Shown in pieces: positions 9,932-22,500 of a stretch of DNA of 64,000 nucleotides. Both the position numbers and the translations under genes were made by a program. The notes below the pieces were generated by a model that saw only the letters and a program-made list of their open reading frames with translations, had not been told where the DNA came from and did not search any database. Origin of the DNA: Powellomyces hirtus (Eukaryota; Chytridiomycota; Chytridiomycetes; Spizellomycetales; Powellomycetaceae). Each line of letters starts with the position of its first letter. Positions within the stretch are counted from its first letter, which is position 1. The stretch covers positions 620,001-684,000 of the forward strand of contig JAHLKG010000017.1 in the NCBI GenBank assembly GCA_025526995.1. Reading direction: 5' to 3'.

Positions 9932-11539
9932 GAGCTCTGTGCACATTCCGGCATTGTCGTCTTATTGAGTAGAAAGATATAATTACATGGAAACTCTCGA
10001 TGGTTACGCCCTATGTCCCGGATACCCGTTCTGCTACAAAGCCTTGTCATTCCTCTCCACGTTCGACCTCGTACTGCATGAGATAGCGGTTCGTTGAGGG
10101 GAACCCACGTGTTAACATGGACCTTTGCGTTTGTTGTGCCTACGTGTCGGATGATGTGCGCGCATATGATCTTCAATGTTCCATCGTTGCGCCCGATGGT
10201 TGTTGTTGAGGTGAGGCCATGTGGCGAGCGTGCGTTGTTCGAAGGCCTCCAGATCGTGCAGCACGCCCTCAATGTACGTTGGAAGGGGGTGGCGAACTGC
10301 CCTTGCCAGGGGTGCCGCGCCAGGAAAACGAAAGGTGCTGCTGGCGGTACTGCCGTACCAGAACAGCTGACACCAAAGACTGGCAGCATTAATACTGTAT
10401 GACCTCCACCACGAGGGAACTCCGGAACTGCGTGAACCTTGATGAACGGATTCAGATAGCTTCTGCCAAGGTCTTGCGCCCGTTCCTTCTGCGCATTCCA
10501 AGCTGAGAACAGCTCCGGCAGCTCCGGTGTCGACGCGATGAATGTAGACCTTTTCGGGGACATCCTCTCAAAGTCAACACTTTTTAGTAGCAAAAAACTG
10601 GCTCGCATAGGAGAGATAGTGTCTCGTTCGTGCCATTGCCAACAATATCTGCTGTTCCAAGGAAATCGATACCAAGATGAGACGAGAGTTGAGTTGGAAA
10701 CCTCCTGCTGTTCCGTCCCCACGCCAAGGTTTCTTGTACTCCTGCCGCCAGGAGTTCTCGGAGGCACATCAGGTCTCTGCAACGTGTTGGCAACCATCGC
10801 AGGACGCAAGGGCGGCAAGACACGCGTGGGATACAGTGTATCTCCTCCCAACGGAAATGAACGATGGCATCCTCCTTCCATCTCGTCCGGGCGGCGGAGG
10901 ATCCCATATTGCACGGGGGATGCCATTACAATCGTCAATCATATCATACACACAGCGAACCCAACTGTGCCACAAATGGCCACAGTCCGCTCTTCCTCAG
11001 TCGTTTTCTCGTGCGGCTAAAAGTTGCCGAGATAAGTTCTGCCGGACAGCACGCAGACCTGTGCCACGAACGGGTATAGATGTTTCCAAAACGCTGGATC
11101 GCCGACTTGGTTGGCCTACTACTTATCGTCAAGGAGCCTCGCATAGGTTGGAATGGGGAATGTGAGGTTAAAAATGGAACCGGCCGTGTAGGCACGGTAA
11201 AGTCTTCACTGTGTCCATCTTATGGCTTTCTTCTCTCATGACTTCCTTTTTTCTGATCTGGGACATATTGAAAACGTTCAGAACCACTCGCTATGGTATC
11301 CCAGTGCTTGAAGCGTTTGTTGCATTCCTTAAGCGTTTGTTGCATTCCTTGGCTGGAGGTGTTCTTTTTTGGTCTATGCGAAACGCCTCGAACGCGCGCC
11401 TCGTACGCGTAAGCCTCAAAGATGCTGTCAAAACAAAAACCCATCAAAACAACTCGTCGTTTTCTTCAGTGTCCTCTACTTTGACTTTTCTGTTTTTATA
11501 TCATAGGCACCTCTTCTAATCTGATACAATCCCACTACA
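9932..11539. other. Gene-poor region
   Basis: About 1.6 kb before the kinase gene. Long open frames exist on both strands (for example a 358-codon minus-strand frame, 9862-10938), but none reads like a protein family or has plausible splice signals. They overlap each other, so they are not called. A short tandem repeat lies at 11308-11350. Confidence 0.35.
11308..11350 (+). repeat. 21-22-bp tandem repeat, two copies
   Basis: The unit aagcgtttgttgcattcctt occurs twice in a row, upstream of the kinase gene. Confidence 0.9.
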
Positions 11540-13760
11540 ATGCGCGAACCACGTTCTTCAGCGCAGAACGGGCCAAACTGGATCCAGAAGATGATGGGGG
11601 AGTCCAAGGACAAGGACGCCACAGTGACAGTGGGTTCCATGGGGGGTCTTCTACAACCAAAGTCGCCGCCGCAGGCAAGGGGCATTAGTGCGCCGTCAAA
11701 TTTTGTGAAGAAAGTACATGTTGACGCAGATTTCAATTGGTTTGGTGAAGGGGTAGGTACAGAGACGAAGAGATTAAGCCAACAATGCAGTCATGAAAGC
11801 CTGATGTTTGCTCATTCATTGATCATGGCTCCGGTATGTTTCAGGACCCGAAAGAAATGTTCGAATTGCAAGAAAAGCTCGGCGAAGGTGCATTCGGCTC
11901 CGTCTACAAAGCTATTCTCAAACAAACCGGGTTCGTCCTCGCCGTCAAACAAATAGCGACCTCCAAATCGGGACAACGCGAAGTCATCCAAAAAGAAATC
12001 GATCTCCTCCGCCAATGCTCTCACCGCAATGTACTCCAATACTACGGCTGCGTCCCCGTCGGCGACGCCATGTGGATTCTCACCGACTACTGCGGCGCCG
12101 GGTCCGTCTCAGACTGCATGGAACTCACCCAAGCAACATTGACCGAAGCCCAAGTCGCAGTGGTAGTCGGCGCTGCCCTGGAGGGTCTCGCCTTCTTGCA
12201 TTCCCGCAGTGTGGTACACAGGGATTTGAAGTCCGCGAATATCTTGTTGACAGATGCGGGCGAGGTCAGGATTGCGGATTTTGGCGTCAGCGAACGCTTG
12301 ACGGTTGCGGTGGGCGCGCGACGGACGGTTGTTGGGACACCGTACTGGATGGCGCCGGAAGTCATAACCGGAAATAGCTATGGCACGGAGGCAGACATTT
12401 GGTCTCTGGGCATCACGGCGATTGAAATGGCGGATGGGGTTCCTCCGCTTCATGAGTTGCATCCCATGCGAGCGAGTAAGTTGATCCACTTGCCATGCAG
12501 TCGTTTTGTCATTTTTGCACAAGAATGTTGGTTATAACCCTCCCTCTTGCTATACCTTGACTCGCAGTGTTCAAGATCCCCTACCTTCCGGCGCCAACTG
12601 TCCAAGACCCATCCCGTTTCAGCCCCGAATTCGTCGACTTTCTCAGCAAATGCTTGACGAAAGACCCTCCATCACGACCCAGCGCCATCCAACTTCTCTC
12701 CCACCCCTTCGTTGCCAAATACACCCGAGCCGCCGCCGCTTCTCCCGCTGACGCTAAAACTGTCCGCGCCTGCGTTGTTGAAAAAGTACGTGCGGCGCTG
12801 CTTGCGAAACAGGTCATTGCGGCCGGTGGTGTTCTGCCTGTTGCGGCCACGACGGAAACGATGGGTGGGAAGGGCAAAGGAAAGGAGAAGAAAAAGGCGA
12901 AGAAGAATAAGAAGAATCTGTTGAGTTGGGAGAGAAGGCAGGTCGCGAATACGGTGGTGGAGATTGGACAGCAGCAGCAGCACGCTGAGAATGATGATGA
13001 GCCGGTCGGATTCTCCACGTTCGTAAAGAAATGCGAGTCTGATACTGAGGATGATGATGATGCTGGTGGTGCATCATCCGGCACTATGATCCTGCGTGAC
13101 TCGAGCGCTGCAAGTCTCGAGTCTGACGATGACAGCAACAACATGGGAACCACAATCTTCAAAGAAACTGACAACAACAAGGGAACCACCATTTTCAAAG
13201 AAACATCCAAGAAATCGGACACAGTGAGCAGCAAAGAAAAGCCACTCGGTCCCCAGTTTCGCAGTTTCCGCAAAATGCTGTCTGGACAGTTCTATGATGA
13301 CGCCGACGACAACGTCGGACAGGTGCACAGCGTCACAGTTGCACCACCTGCCTCGTCCACCCCTCAAGAAGTACAGCATCTCATCATCGGAGCCACTGCA
13401 CCCGGCTTCCTCATTCCAGCCATCAACGCTTCCTACGAGAAAGAGCTCCCACCGCCACCGCCACCAACCGCGTACCACTGGCTGTGGACGCCAGCGTATC
13501 GTATACAATGCAGCATGGCAACTCTGCAGCATGGAGTACTGCGGCCGCTGTTTGTTGCGTTCAGGGCTGTTGCGCATGATATAAAGGTTGCGGTTGCGAC
13601 CACGGCGGCGGTTGCGATGAGAGAAAGGGAGGATACGTGGGGCCGTGTGGTGCTCTTTGCGTCGGTGGTGGGGAGAATGGCTGTGAAACGCACGGCGGTG
13701 GTGGGACGGATGTGGGCCCGGTGGGCAGTTAAGGAACTGAAACGGGAGCCGGCTGTGTAA
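11540..13760 (+). CDS. STE20-family protein kinase with N-terminal CRIB motif
   Basis: Three exons (11540-11752, 11845-12475, 12568-13760) give 678 aa in frame. A CRIB/PBD-like motif (ISAPSNFVKKVHVDADFNWF) sits at about residues 48-67, immediately before the kinase domain at about 77-345. The kinase has GEGAFGSV, the VAIK-type lysine (LAVKQI, K106), HRDLKSANILL, DFG and GTPYWMAPEV, so it should be active. The catalytic domain resembles MST/germinal-centre kinases. The CRIB motif suggests control by a Cdc42/Rac GTPase. The C-terminal half holds a Lys-rich stretch, acidic low-complexity segments, a short GTTIFKET repeat and a hydrophobic Ala/Val-rich region near the end. The CRIB is unusually close to the kinase, without a PAK-type long linker. 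Confidence 0.88.
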
Positions 13761-14070
13761 GCATCGGAACGCCTTTTTTTCATCAACTCTTCTTCTGATC
13801 TCGTTTTTTGGTTTGTCTGTGCAGGCATTCGATCTACATTGGCATTATTATTTACATGTACACTAGGCGGTGGGACGTAGTTGCAGCTACCTCCCCGGTA
13901 CGGTAGTAAGGCAGTTTCTGGTCCAGCTACGTACGTAGGCTAGTGACATTTAACCATTCTAGATGTGTTTGACGTAAAGATCGGACACAACAGTCACCCA
14001 GTCGTAGAGTTATCATGCCATTGCGATTAATAACATTTTGAAGAGTCTCCGCTCTACGATAAATCTATTT
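13761..14070. other. 3'-3' intergenic region
   Basis: This 310-bp region lies between the converging kinase and coiled-coil genes. Nothing recognisable beyond AT-rich 3' flank. Confidence 0.4.
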
Positions 14071-15812
14071 CTAACTCCCCCCAACCTCGCAGAACGGCGT
14101 CAAGAGTTTTACAGCTCCCATCGTGCGTTTTCGTCTCCTTTGATCCGACGCCAACGTCAGCACGCGATTTGTTGCCGTTGTGAGTAATGACGATGGTCCA
14201 CCTGTCGATTTTGCACGGTGCGCAGCAGCAGTTGGGATGCGGATGCTGATCTTGGATACGGCTGGCGCGGGGGCCGTTGCTGCGCGGATTCCTGTCGTTG
14301 AAGGTTGGGGCAATTTTTGCTCCGGGATGGACTCCGCATTTGCTGTGATGAGAGGTTGCGGAGCTTTGGGAGCGGAGGTGGTGGATGCGGGTGCGTCGTT
14401 GTAGGCGCTTTCGTATCGTGGCCGATTGCTCGCGACTTGTTTTCGAAGACGCGTTGCGGGGAGGACGAGGTGTTGTGGTAGTTGGTCGTTGTCTTCGTCA
14501 CTGTGAGTAGGATCTTTGTGGTACGGTCTCAGACTCTCACATAGTTTTTGCACTAGTGCTACGGTTGCGTCAGTATCGATGGGATGCGCATCTGTCGAGG
14601 TACTCGTCGTCGGGAACCCTCCAACCGTTGCTGGTCGTTTTACAACCGCATTTTTCTGAGCCCGCGTCAGCTGCGCAGTATGCTGCTGCAGATGATGATG
14701 GTGTCTCGTCCCTCTCCGTCCCCTTTCAAGCGCCGCAGCCTTCCGTCTCCATTTTGCACACGCTCTCCCTTCTTCCGCAATCACATCAATGCAAATTCTG
14801 AGCGCGGAGGTAAGGGCCTGGATTTGGGAGTTGAGAAGGTGCGTTTGAGCGGTCGCGGATTGCTGTCGTTGTGATTGGGGTTGTGGTTTGTGGTGGGGGT
14901 GCTGGTGGCTTTGTGGGTGATAGTGGTGGGCGTGCGTGGAGGAGGCGGAGGCTTGGTGGTGCAGTGGGTCGCCTTGCAGCATGTGTGGGATGTTGGGGAG
15001 GAGTCGGGGAAGGTATGATGATGGGACAGGCGGGCTACTGCAGAGCAGGAAAAAAGCAAATCAGAAACAAACACCTCATAGTGTGATATCACAAAAGCAA
15101 GACTTTGCATACCTCCTACACCGATCCCGCCATCCTCCCTCCCTCTCACCCAACGCCACCGCAAGTGTCGTAGGCGGATCAAATGGCTTGGAAGCTGCAA
15201 CGACTGAGGCGGCCGACATAATCCGGTCCTTTGTCAGCGGGAGGGTCACGATAGTATCAGGGGGAGAGGAAGGCTGTTCAGCTGGTGGTGGAGGCGGTGG
15301 GGGCTGCCGGCGACGCGCCGATGGAGATGGAGATCGTGCTCGTTCTATGAGGGTCATGCTTGTTGTGACGTCTTGAACCATGTGTGCTGTTGGCGGACGG
15401 GAGGGACCGCTGCTTACATCTCGGGCTGGCAAAAAGGAAGAGCAGCAACTCGGATGTTAGAGAACTGCGGAAAGCTAGCAGGAGAAAAATGTCACGTACC
15501 GTCGGTCCTCCGCGCACACAACGCACACTTTCCGCCATCCGGTGTCCCAGGTCTTCCACTCGCTGGGCGCACTTTCATCGCGCTTCCCACTCGAATACCC
15601 ACACTCCTCGCGCCTTTCAGCTCATCAACAACCCGGAGCGCAGCTTCCAGCTGTGACGTGAGATCGGCAATTTCCCGTTTGTAGATTGATGGCTGCGGTG
15701 GTGTTGCTGGGCGTGGGATCGCGGGCCGCGTGGAGGCGATGATGCGCGTGATGCGGGAGGAGACGGGCTCGGCGTCGTCGGTTGGGGGAGCACCGCCAAA
15801 GAAGAAGCTCAT
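14071..15812 (-). CDS. Coiled-coil protein of unknown function
   Basis: Three exons (15500-15812, 15113-15425, 14071-15037) join in frame to 530 aa. The protein begins MSFFFGGAPPTDDAEP. A predicted coiled coil in exon 1 (KREIADLTSQLEAALRVVDE) is followed by a CALC motif, a Pro-rich exon 2, then a His/Gln-rich stretch and a second helical segment (NSQIQALTSALRICIDVIAE) in exon 3. The C-terminus is basic and low in complexity (DQRRRKRT). No catalytic motif or membrane segment is visible. Introns have GTACGT/CCAG and GTATGC/GCAG borders. The layout suggests a scaffold or cytoskeletal protein, but this is only inference. Confidence 0.7.
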
Positions 15813-16584
15813 GATGGGTGAGATTCAGAGGAGATGGAGTGGACGATAGGAATGAAAAAGGAGGAAAAGTCGCGAGGGATAGTCCTTCAATTTCACTTTT
15901 TCGAAGCAAACAAAATGCGAGCGTTCGGACAACCACAAGGGAGACAACCGCGAACTCTCCGATGAGTATGTATGTCATCAGCCCGTCAATCTGAATACCC
16001 CTCTTTGACCCCTTGGCAGAGGCGGCAAACCAAGCGGAGAGACACGCTCTGCGCCACTTCTTGCTGACAAATATGTCACCAGGCGCGCCCTTCGCGTTGA
16101 TGGAGACTTTTGATGAAGTGTATGATGTTTAAGAACTCATCATGAGTATCAATCGCTGAACGAATGTTCTTCTGAAGACGTCAAACCCATGCACGAGGAA
16201 ACCCGAATCTCCTCTGGTTATGATGCAATCCAAGCTATGGCCTAATCCACAGCTTCGGGACCTTCTAGAACTGTAACGGAGGCCCGGGCTCCCATGAATG
16301 TCTCCAGCCCTCTGCGCGACATTGACAGCATTCTCACCGTCGATTGTCTGTGATGATGTAAGCTTTGTGACTGCGCCCCACACGCGCCTCGTCGTATTCA
16401 CTCGTCTGAATGAACGCGATGGGAGCAGATATCAATGTCAATGATGTCGTCTAAGCAAATAGCGAGTGGGACATGGCCGGGCCGGGCCAGCCGGGCGTGG
16501 TCCGACATTTTATAAGGAGCCACCCTTTCCATTCTCTGGTCTCACGAAACTTCCGTTTCTCGTAGTTCTTGCACGTTCATCACG
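15813..16584. promoter_or_regulatory. Divergent intergenic region with TATA-like box
   Basis: About 770 bp between the coiled-coil gene and the giant surface-protein gene. A TATA-like element (ttttataagg) lies at about 16508, some 70-75 bp before the ATG at 16585, in the expected orientation. No gene is visible. Confidence 0.4.
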
Positions 16585-19500
16585 ATGAAATTGACGGCTG
16601 TCCTACGGGCCCTTGTGGTCGTCGTATGGGCGACCTCGTCGCATGGACAAGTCGATTCCACCGGCACAGACACATCAACTACTACGAGTATTACGGTCAC
16701 TGAAAGCTCGCTCACTACGACTGCAACATCTGTTGCGGATGTGACGGCCACAAGCACTACGACGAATTCGGTTCTGCTGACGTCGACATCAACTTCCTCA
16801 TTATCGTCAGCCGAAGTAACAGAGACATCCACCTCATTGATCATCTCGACTGCTACGGCCACTGCAAGCTCGGCCCTCAGCACTGTTACATCTGCTGCAG
16901 ATGTGACGGCCACAAGCACAACGACGAATTCGGTTCTGCTGACGTCGACATCAACTTCCTCATTATCGTCAGCCGAAGCAACAGAGACATCCACCTCATT
17001 GATCATCTCGAGTGTCACGGCCACTGAAAGCTCGGCCCTCAGAACTGTTACATCTGGTGTAGATGCGACGGCCACAAGTTCTGCAACGAACTCGGCTATA
17101 CTCACATCAACATCGGCCATTTCGGTATCGTCAGCTTCCTTTACGGAGCCATCCACTTCAAGCACTTCCTTGACTACTGCGGCTACTTCAAGCTCGATCA
17201 CCCCCACTGTGACTTCTGCTACAGAGGTAACGACCACAAGTGCAAAGGACTCGGCGGAGTTGACATCAGCGTCAACCTCCTCACTCTTCTCAGCCGCATC
17301 GACCGAAGCAGCCATCTCAAGCTCTTTGCTATCGGCGGCCACTCCCAGCGGGACAGTCACTGCATCGGTCTCTACCTTGATTTCCAGTGCTGAGGAGGTC
17401 ACGGGATCGGCCAGCACTACTATTGGTACAGCTCCGACCACCACCACCTCAAGCTCGCCGACTGCTGGCGCAGATGGGGCAACATCTTTGTCGCCCTCTT
17501 CAGAAAAGACAACTGCTACTTCTGCCCCCACCGTTTCTAGTACTTTGTATTCTATCACTACAACTGTGGCAAGCCTGGCTTCTCAAAGCACCGATTCTGA
17601 CTCTTCTACATCTGTTGCTGTGGCATCACCGACGGTCTCAGAGAGCTCGTTAGCTATTGGAACAGTCACTTCTGCTGATACCTCTGTTACCACAACGTCC
17701 AGCACTAGCAGCATTCAGGGATCCAAGACAAATTCTGTACCGCCAACTCCGACATCGACGAAAGTTGATGATACCAAACCTACATCCTCGCAAACTCGAT
17801 ACTATTATCCAGTGTACCCGTACTACAAGGCCTTCACCAGTGACGGAAAGGAGGCAATCAACATTACTTGGACGGCCGCTTATCCGAGACAGAGCTTTTC
17901 GGACCTCAGCAAACCATATGCATATCCCATTGCGTGCCAGGGAGACTCGGATAAATATGGATGCTTTCCACTTACCGTATTTGAGGATTCCAATCCCTGC
18001 TCAATAAACATTGACGGCACACAATACGACGGCACGTGCGCGCTGCCCCCTATGCAACGTACGAACAGTTGCTACTCTGCTCAAGCAGTCAGCAGCAACT
18101 ATCAGGTTCGATTGGAGGAAGATGACACGAACCAGGACATCCCAGTCGATTATCCAACTACCTATCAATCCGGATATATCACAAATTGCTCGAGGATTGA
18201 AAACGGCATTTATGTTGAGCGTCAATGCACCCATTATGACAACAATTTCGATGACAATGCTGGAAGCATGAATATCAATGCGGCCAACAGTTCGTCGACT
18301 CAAAGTCCATCTGCGCCGCCCACACACTACGAGGACTGTAGTACCTTCATCGACGGGATTTTCATTCCAAAGATGTGCAAGACAGGAGGGAGTGAGTCAC
18401 TACCTTCAAGCCGGGTGCCGAGCTGGTCTCCTTCGTCCTTTAAATACGATTGCTCTGCATTTGTGAACGGAACATACGTTTCGCCGCTCACTTGCACCGG
18501 CTACAATCCTGGCCCCTCGCAACCTCAGTACGAATACAAATATCCATGCGGGGGAACCGAGGATGGATCCCGTAATTCTTCAATCTGTGTAGGTTTCTCA
18601 CCCGAACCGCTATACAACTACACGTTTAGTTGCCCTGTTTTTGAGGAAGGGAGATATCAGGATGGTGTTTGGATCCCCAGTCACTACACGGACCATAAGT
18701 AAGCAGGAACGGTGAACATGCCACCGCTCTTTTCTATCACACTAATCTTACTTGAACGCAGCTGTACTGGTTATATGACAAGACTTCAGCCTATTACATA
18801 TCGAATGGAAGGACTCAATTTTTCATGCCCCGATGTCATTGCCGGCCTACCGATTGAGAGACAGTGCACTTTCTACAAAGCGATTCCGCAGCTGATCCCC
18901 GACTTTCAGCGGGAGCCGCCTCGCGGGTTTTCAATGGACGCAAACAACCAGTTGCGAAAGAGAGCTGACCCGCAGAATGGAACAGACATTTCTCCCACTC
19001 CCACACGCACAATCAGTACGACAGGTCCCACTCCAACCTCGGTACCAGATTATAGGAACTGGTACAGTTGGGTTTATCCCTGCCCGGAAACGTCCCCAGG
19101 ATATTACGTGAACGGAACGCTGGGCCCTACCGTGCTGAATCCCAGCAATTGCACTTCCTCCTTCTGGTGGTCGCAACGCACTGTGCAGCCATTTTACCAC
19201 AGAGCACAAATTACCGCAGCATGCCCTCAATACTACAATACCTCAATTGTTCAGGACGAGAAGGTCGCTGAGGGATGGAGAGATGAAATATGCGTATTTA
19301 CGTACGACCTCCCGGTTCTCGGCGCTTACGACGATCACCCATGGGGCAGTGACGACTCCTTCAATGGTCAATATACTAGTGGCCGCCCATGCGAAAGAAC
19401 TGTAGACGCGTGGGTAGACGGAACTTTCGTAGTAAACGCAACTGAAGTCAGCTCCGTGTGCTCCACATACGTCTCTCCTTGGTATTCATCCGCCGCGAAA

Positions 19501-22500
19501 GTTGACCTCAACTCTTTCAAGTACCGACAGGAGGATTTCAACGTTCCTTGCGACACGCTCATCGCTATTTGGGTCAATGGCATTTTCCATGGAATGGAAA
19601 CTAGAACTGTGACATGTCGATGGAATTCCTACACTTATCCAACATACAACATGACTTCTAAGATCTATAACATTGCCACAGCTACGACGAATAGATACGT
19701 TGATGTGCAGTTTCCCTGCAATACATCGAGAACGGACCCCAGCAACATTTGGGCGACGAGCAGGATCTGTTCCTTCCCTCTTAATGAGCAAAGGCTATAT
19801 GAGAAGGGTAGCACTGCCAGACAATATCCCTGCAGGAAGCAGACTACTGTGTCGTACAACGGGACACAGACACTACTGACATTCGACACAATCTGTACGG
19901 AGGTCTTGACCGAATATGGCTATGACGTAACAACTTATCCGAAACCTTGTCAAGTAAGTGATGGCTACTATAATGACCAGATATATGAGTACTACACGCG
20001 GGGCTCCACTTGCATCGGACGCGAGTCAACTTACGATTATGTGGGCACCCAATATCCGTGCTCTCGATGGATTGCTCAAACTGTGAACGGAACCTTCCTG
20101 GGGATGGCCAAGAAGAACGTGACGTGTACACATTACGCCAATCAGAGAAATCAGACCTATGACCAAGTTAATTACGAATGCGAATGGGAGCGGAGATCTG
20201 GGAATGTGACGATCTACGGGACCATGAATTGCAACGAGTACTTGTCTCAGCAGACCTCAGCTCTGTCAAAGGTTGAATACCCCTGCCAGCAGCGCGTGCA
20301 AGGAAATTGGACTTGGACGGGCGATATTTTGCGTTACGATTATAACACATTGACGAACACCACCTGCACGCGCACAGAGCAAACGGATAGGTATGGGAAC
20401 AATATTACGACTATAGAATATCCATACCTGTGCAAGCAGGGGACGTATATTTGTGACGGAATGAGCTGCTATACCGTCCATGCTTCCAACACATGTACCT
20501 CAAGGTCTTCGTACTACTCATACGGTTCGAACAACAACTATCCGCAGTATCCCGAATATTTCGCCACGGTGTCCGTTTATGATTGTCAGAGAAATGTCAC
20601 AAATTATTTCAATGGGACCACGGAGATGGCTGCTACGGTCAACACTACATGCACTACTACCTCTCTTGGAAATTGGACGCTCTATACCACATGGACGTAC
20701 CCTTGCCGCTCACAGACTACAAGCCGATCATTGACTACAAGCGAGGCGATCGACGGGACGGCCGCCGCTACAACCTGCACGGGATTCATTTTGACATACA
20801 GAAATGCAACGCAAACTGAATTTGTGTACCCATGTCAGGTCGGAACATCTAATTTGACGTACGTAGCAATGTGTGCAGGATCCGCGCCCGATGGTTCAGT
20901 CGGCTCGAGTGGCACGTACCCATGCAACTATGTCCATCCAGATGGACGGGTATACCCGTCACTCTGCACGGCGTATGGCACCGCCCGTGAAGTCGAAGAG
21001 GCATCGTGCTCATCATCACCATGGCCGGATTCCGATTATCCGGCCTTGTACAAGTGGCTATCTCCAGGGTTCCTCTCGGAGCCGCAACGGTTTGCGAACG
21101 GTTCCTTCGCCTATCCGCAAGAGTGGTTTGACCTTGGTGTGTCTCAATCACTGTCGCCACCCAAGCTGACGGTATCAAATGGAAGCTTCTATTTCAATCA
21201 ACAATATTACGATGCTGAAGGAATCTACTGGGAAGGTCCATTCTGGCCTGAAGTGCAGAACCAATCTGGATCCATACCAGTCTACATGACAGATCTCCCT
21301 TCACTTCCTATTTTCGTTGACCAACGGGGAAATGGAACGAGACCATGGGAAAACTTCCCTTACCCGCCAAACGACCCAATACCATTGGCACGCGGACCTG
21401 GGGGTCTTACTACCGGAAACGGAATGCTTCCGCTCGAAGTTTGGCCGCTGGTTCCACGGCCCAATAATGGAGATTGGACAAACACAACTACTCCATGGCT
21501 CTTATACCCGCTCACAGATATCAGGCCCAACGTCACAATACCCGGGACAAACATTCCACCCCCTTTTATTGGTAAGTCGGAATTGAACCATTCTTACAAG
21601 GGACTAGCCAATTTGCTTTCGCCATTGGGATCCCGATCTAACCGTTTTATACATCATAAACAGATCCGTGTCCGAGACCCCCCAGCAATGGCTCCATGAT
21701 CTTTTCTGGTGCAGGTCTCGTTCAGCGAAACACTACTGGTTATCAGCCTGGTGGCGCTGGCCAAGTCTCGCTCGATGTGGGGTCTTTCGACTGTCAGTAC
21801 CAATCAACTCTGGTCTTTTGGTCGATTGACGCGCCCTCTCGCAACGTTGCAGACCCGAGGCTGGCGCAGCCTGGAGAAGTTGCGACAGCTTCGTTCTCCT
21901 ACAATTTCCAATCCGGTGCACTCAAACCAGGGGCGCACAATCTCACTGGGCGCGCATTGTTTTTGGACGCGAATAAGAATATCGTCGGAGACTTCACGGT
22001 GACTGGATCCTTCAGTGTCATCAGCCCCGTCTTCACCGCAGCGCTAAAAATGCAGGACTCGAATATTACAGCGGCGCTTGATTTTGCCCTGGACGCCACA
22101 ACATCAGTTGACGGCCTCGACCCGTGCTATTTTGCTCGTTATCTAAGCGCCAGTGCGTACCAGCGCTGCAAAGCGAACAACCCAGGTGTCGCAGCCAACA
22201 CTGACCGCATTCTTGTCTTCTTCAACTGCAAAAATCGCGTGGGTGGGGGCGCTTGCGTATTCCCGCTCCTGCAGCAAACCGCTACCAGAGAGCAGATGAT
22301 CAACGGAAGTCGAATCAGTACCGCGTCATTCCAGGCTGTGGAGATTGTCCCAAATAGCTCATCTGGGTTGCAGATTATTACGGACACCCCACTGTTTGTG
22401 ATCCCCAAAGCTGCATTAGTTGAAGGTGATTACCTTTGGTCGGCTCAAATCTTGCATTCCGGATATGATCTGTCTCTAGCATCATCAGCTGTGAACACGC

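Noticed and set aside
9862..10938. 358-codon minus-strand frame
   Set aside because: Long, but with no domain, odd composition (many Arg, Pro, Thr, Cys) and competing frames on both strands. It may be chance; kept only as a note.
16542..17558. 338-codon minus-strand frame
   Set aside because: Antisense of the Ser/Thr repeat stalk, composition artefact (Val/Ala/Glu-rich).
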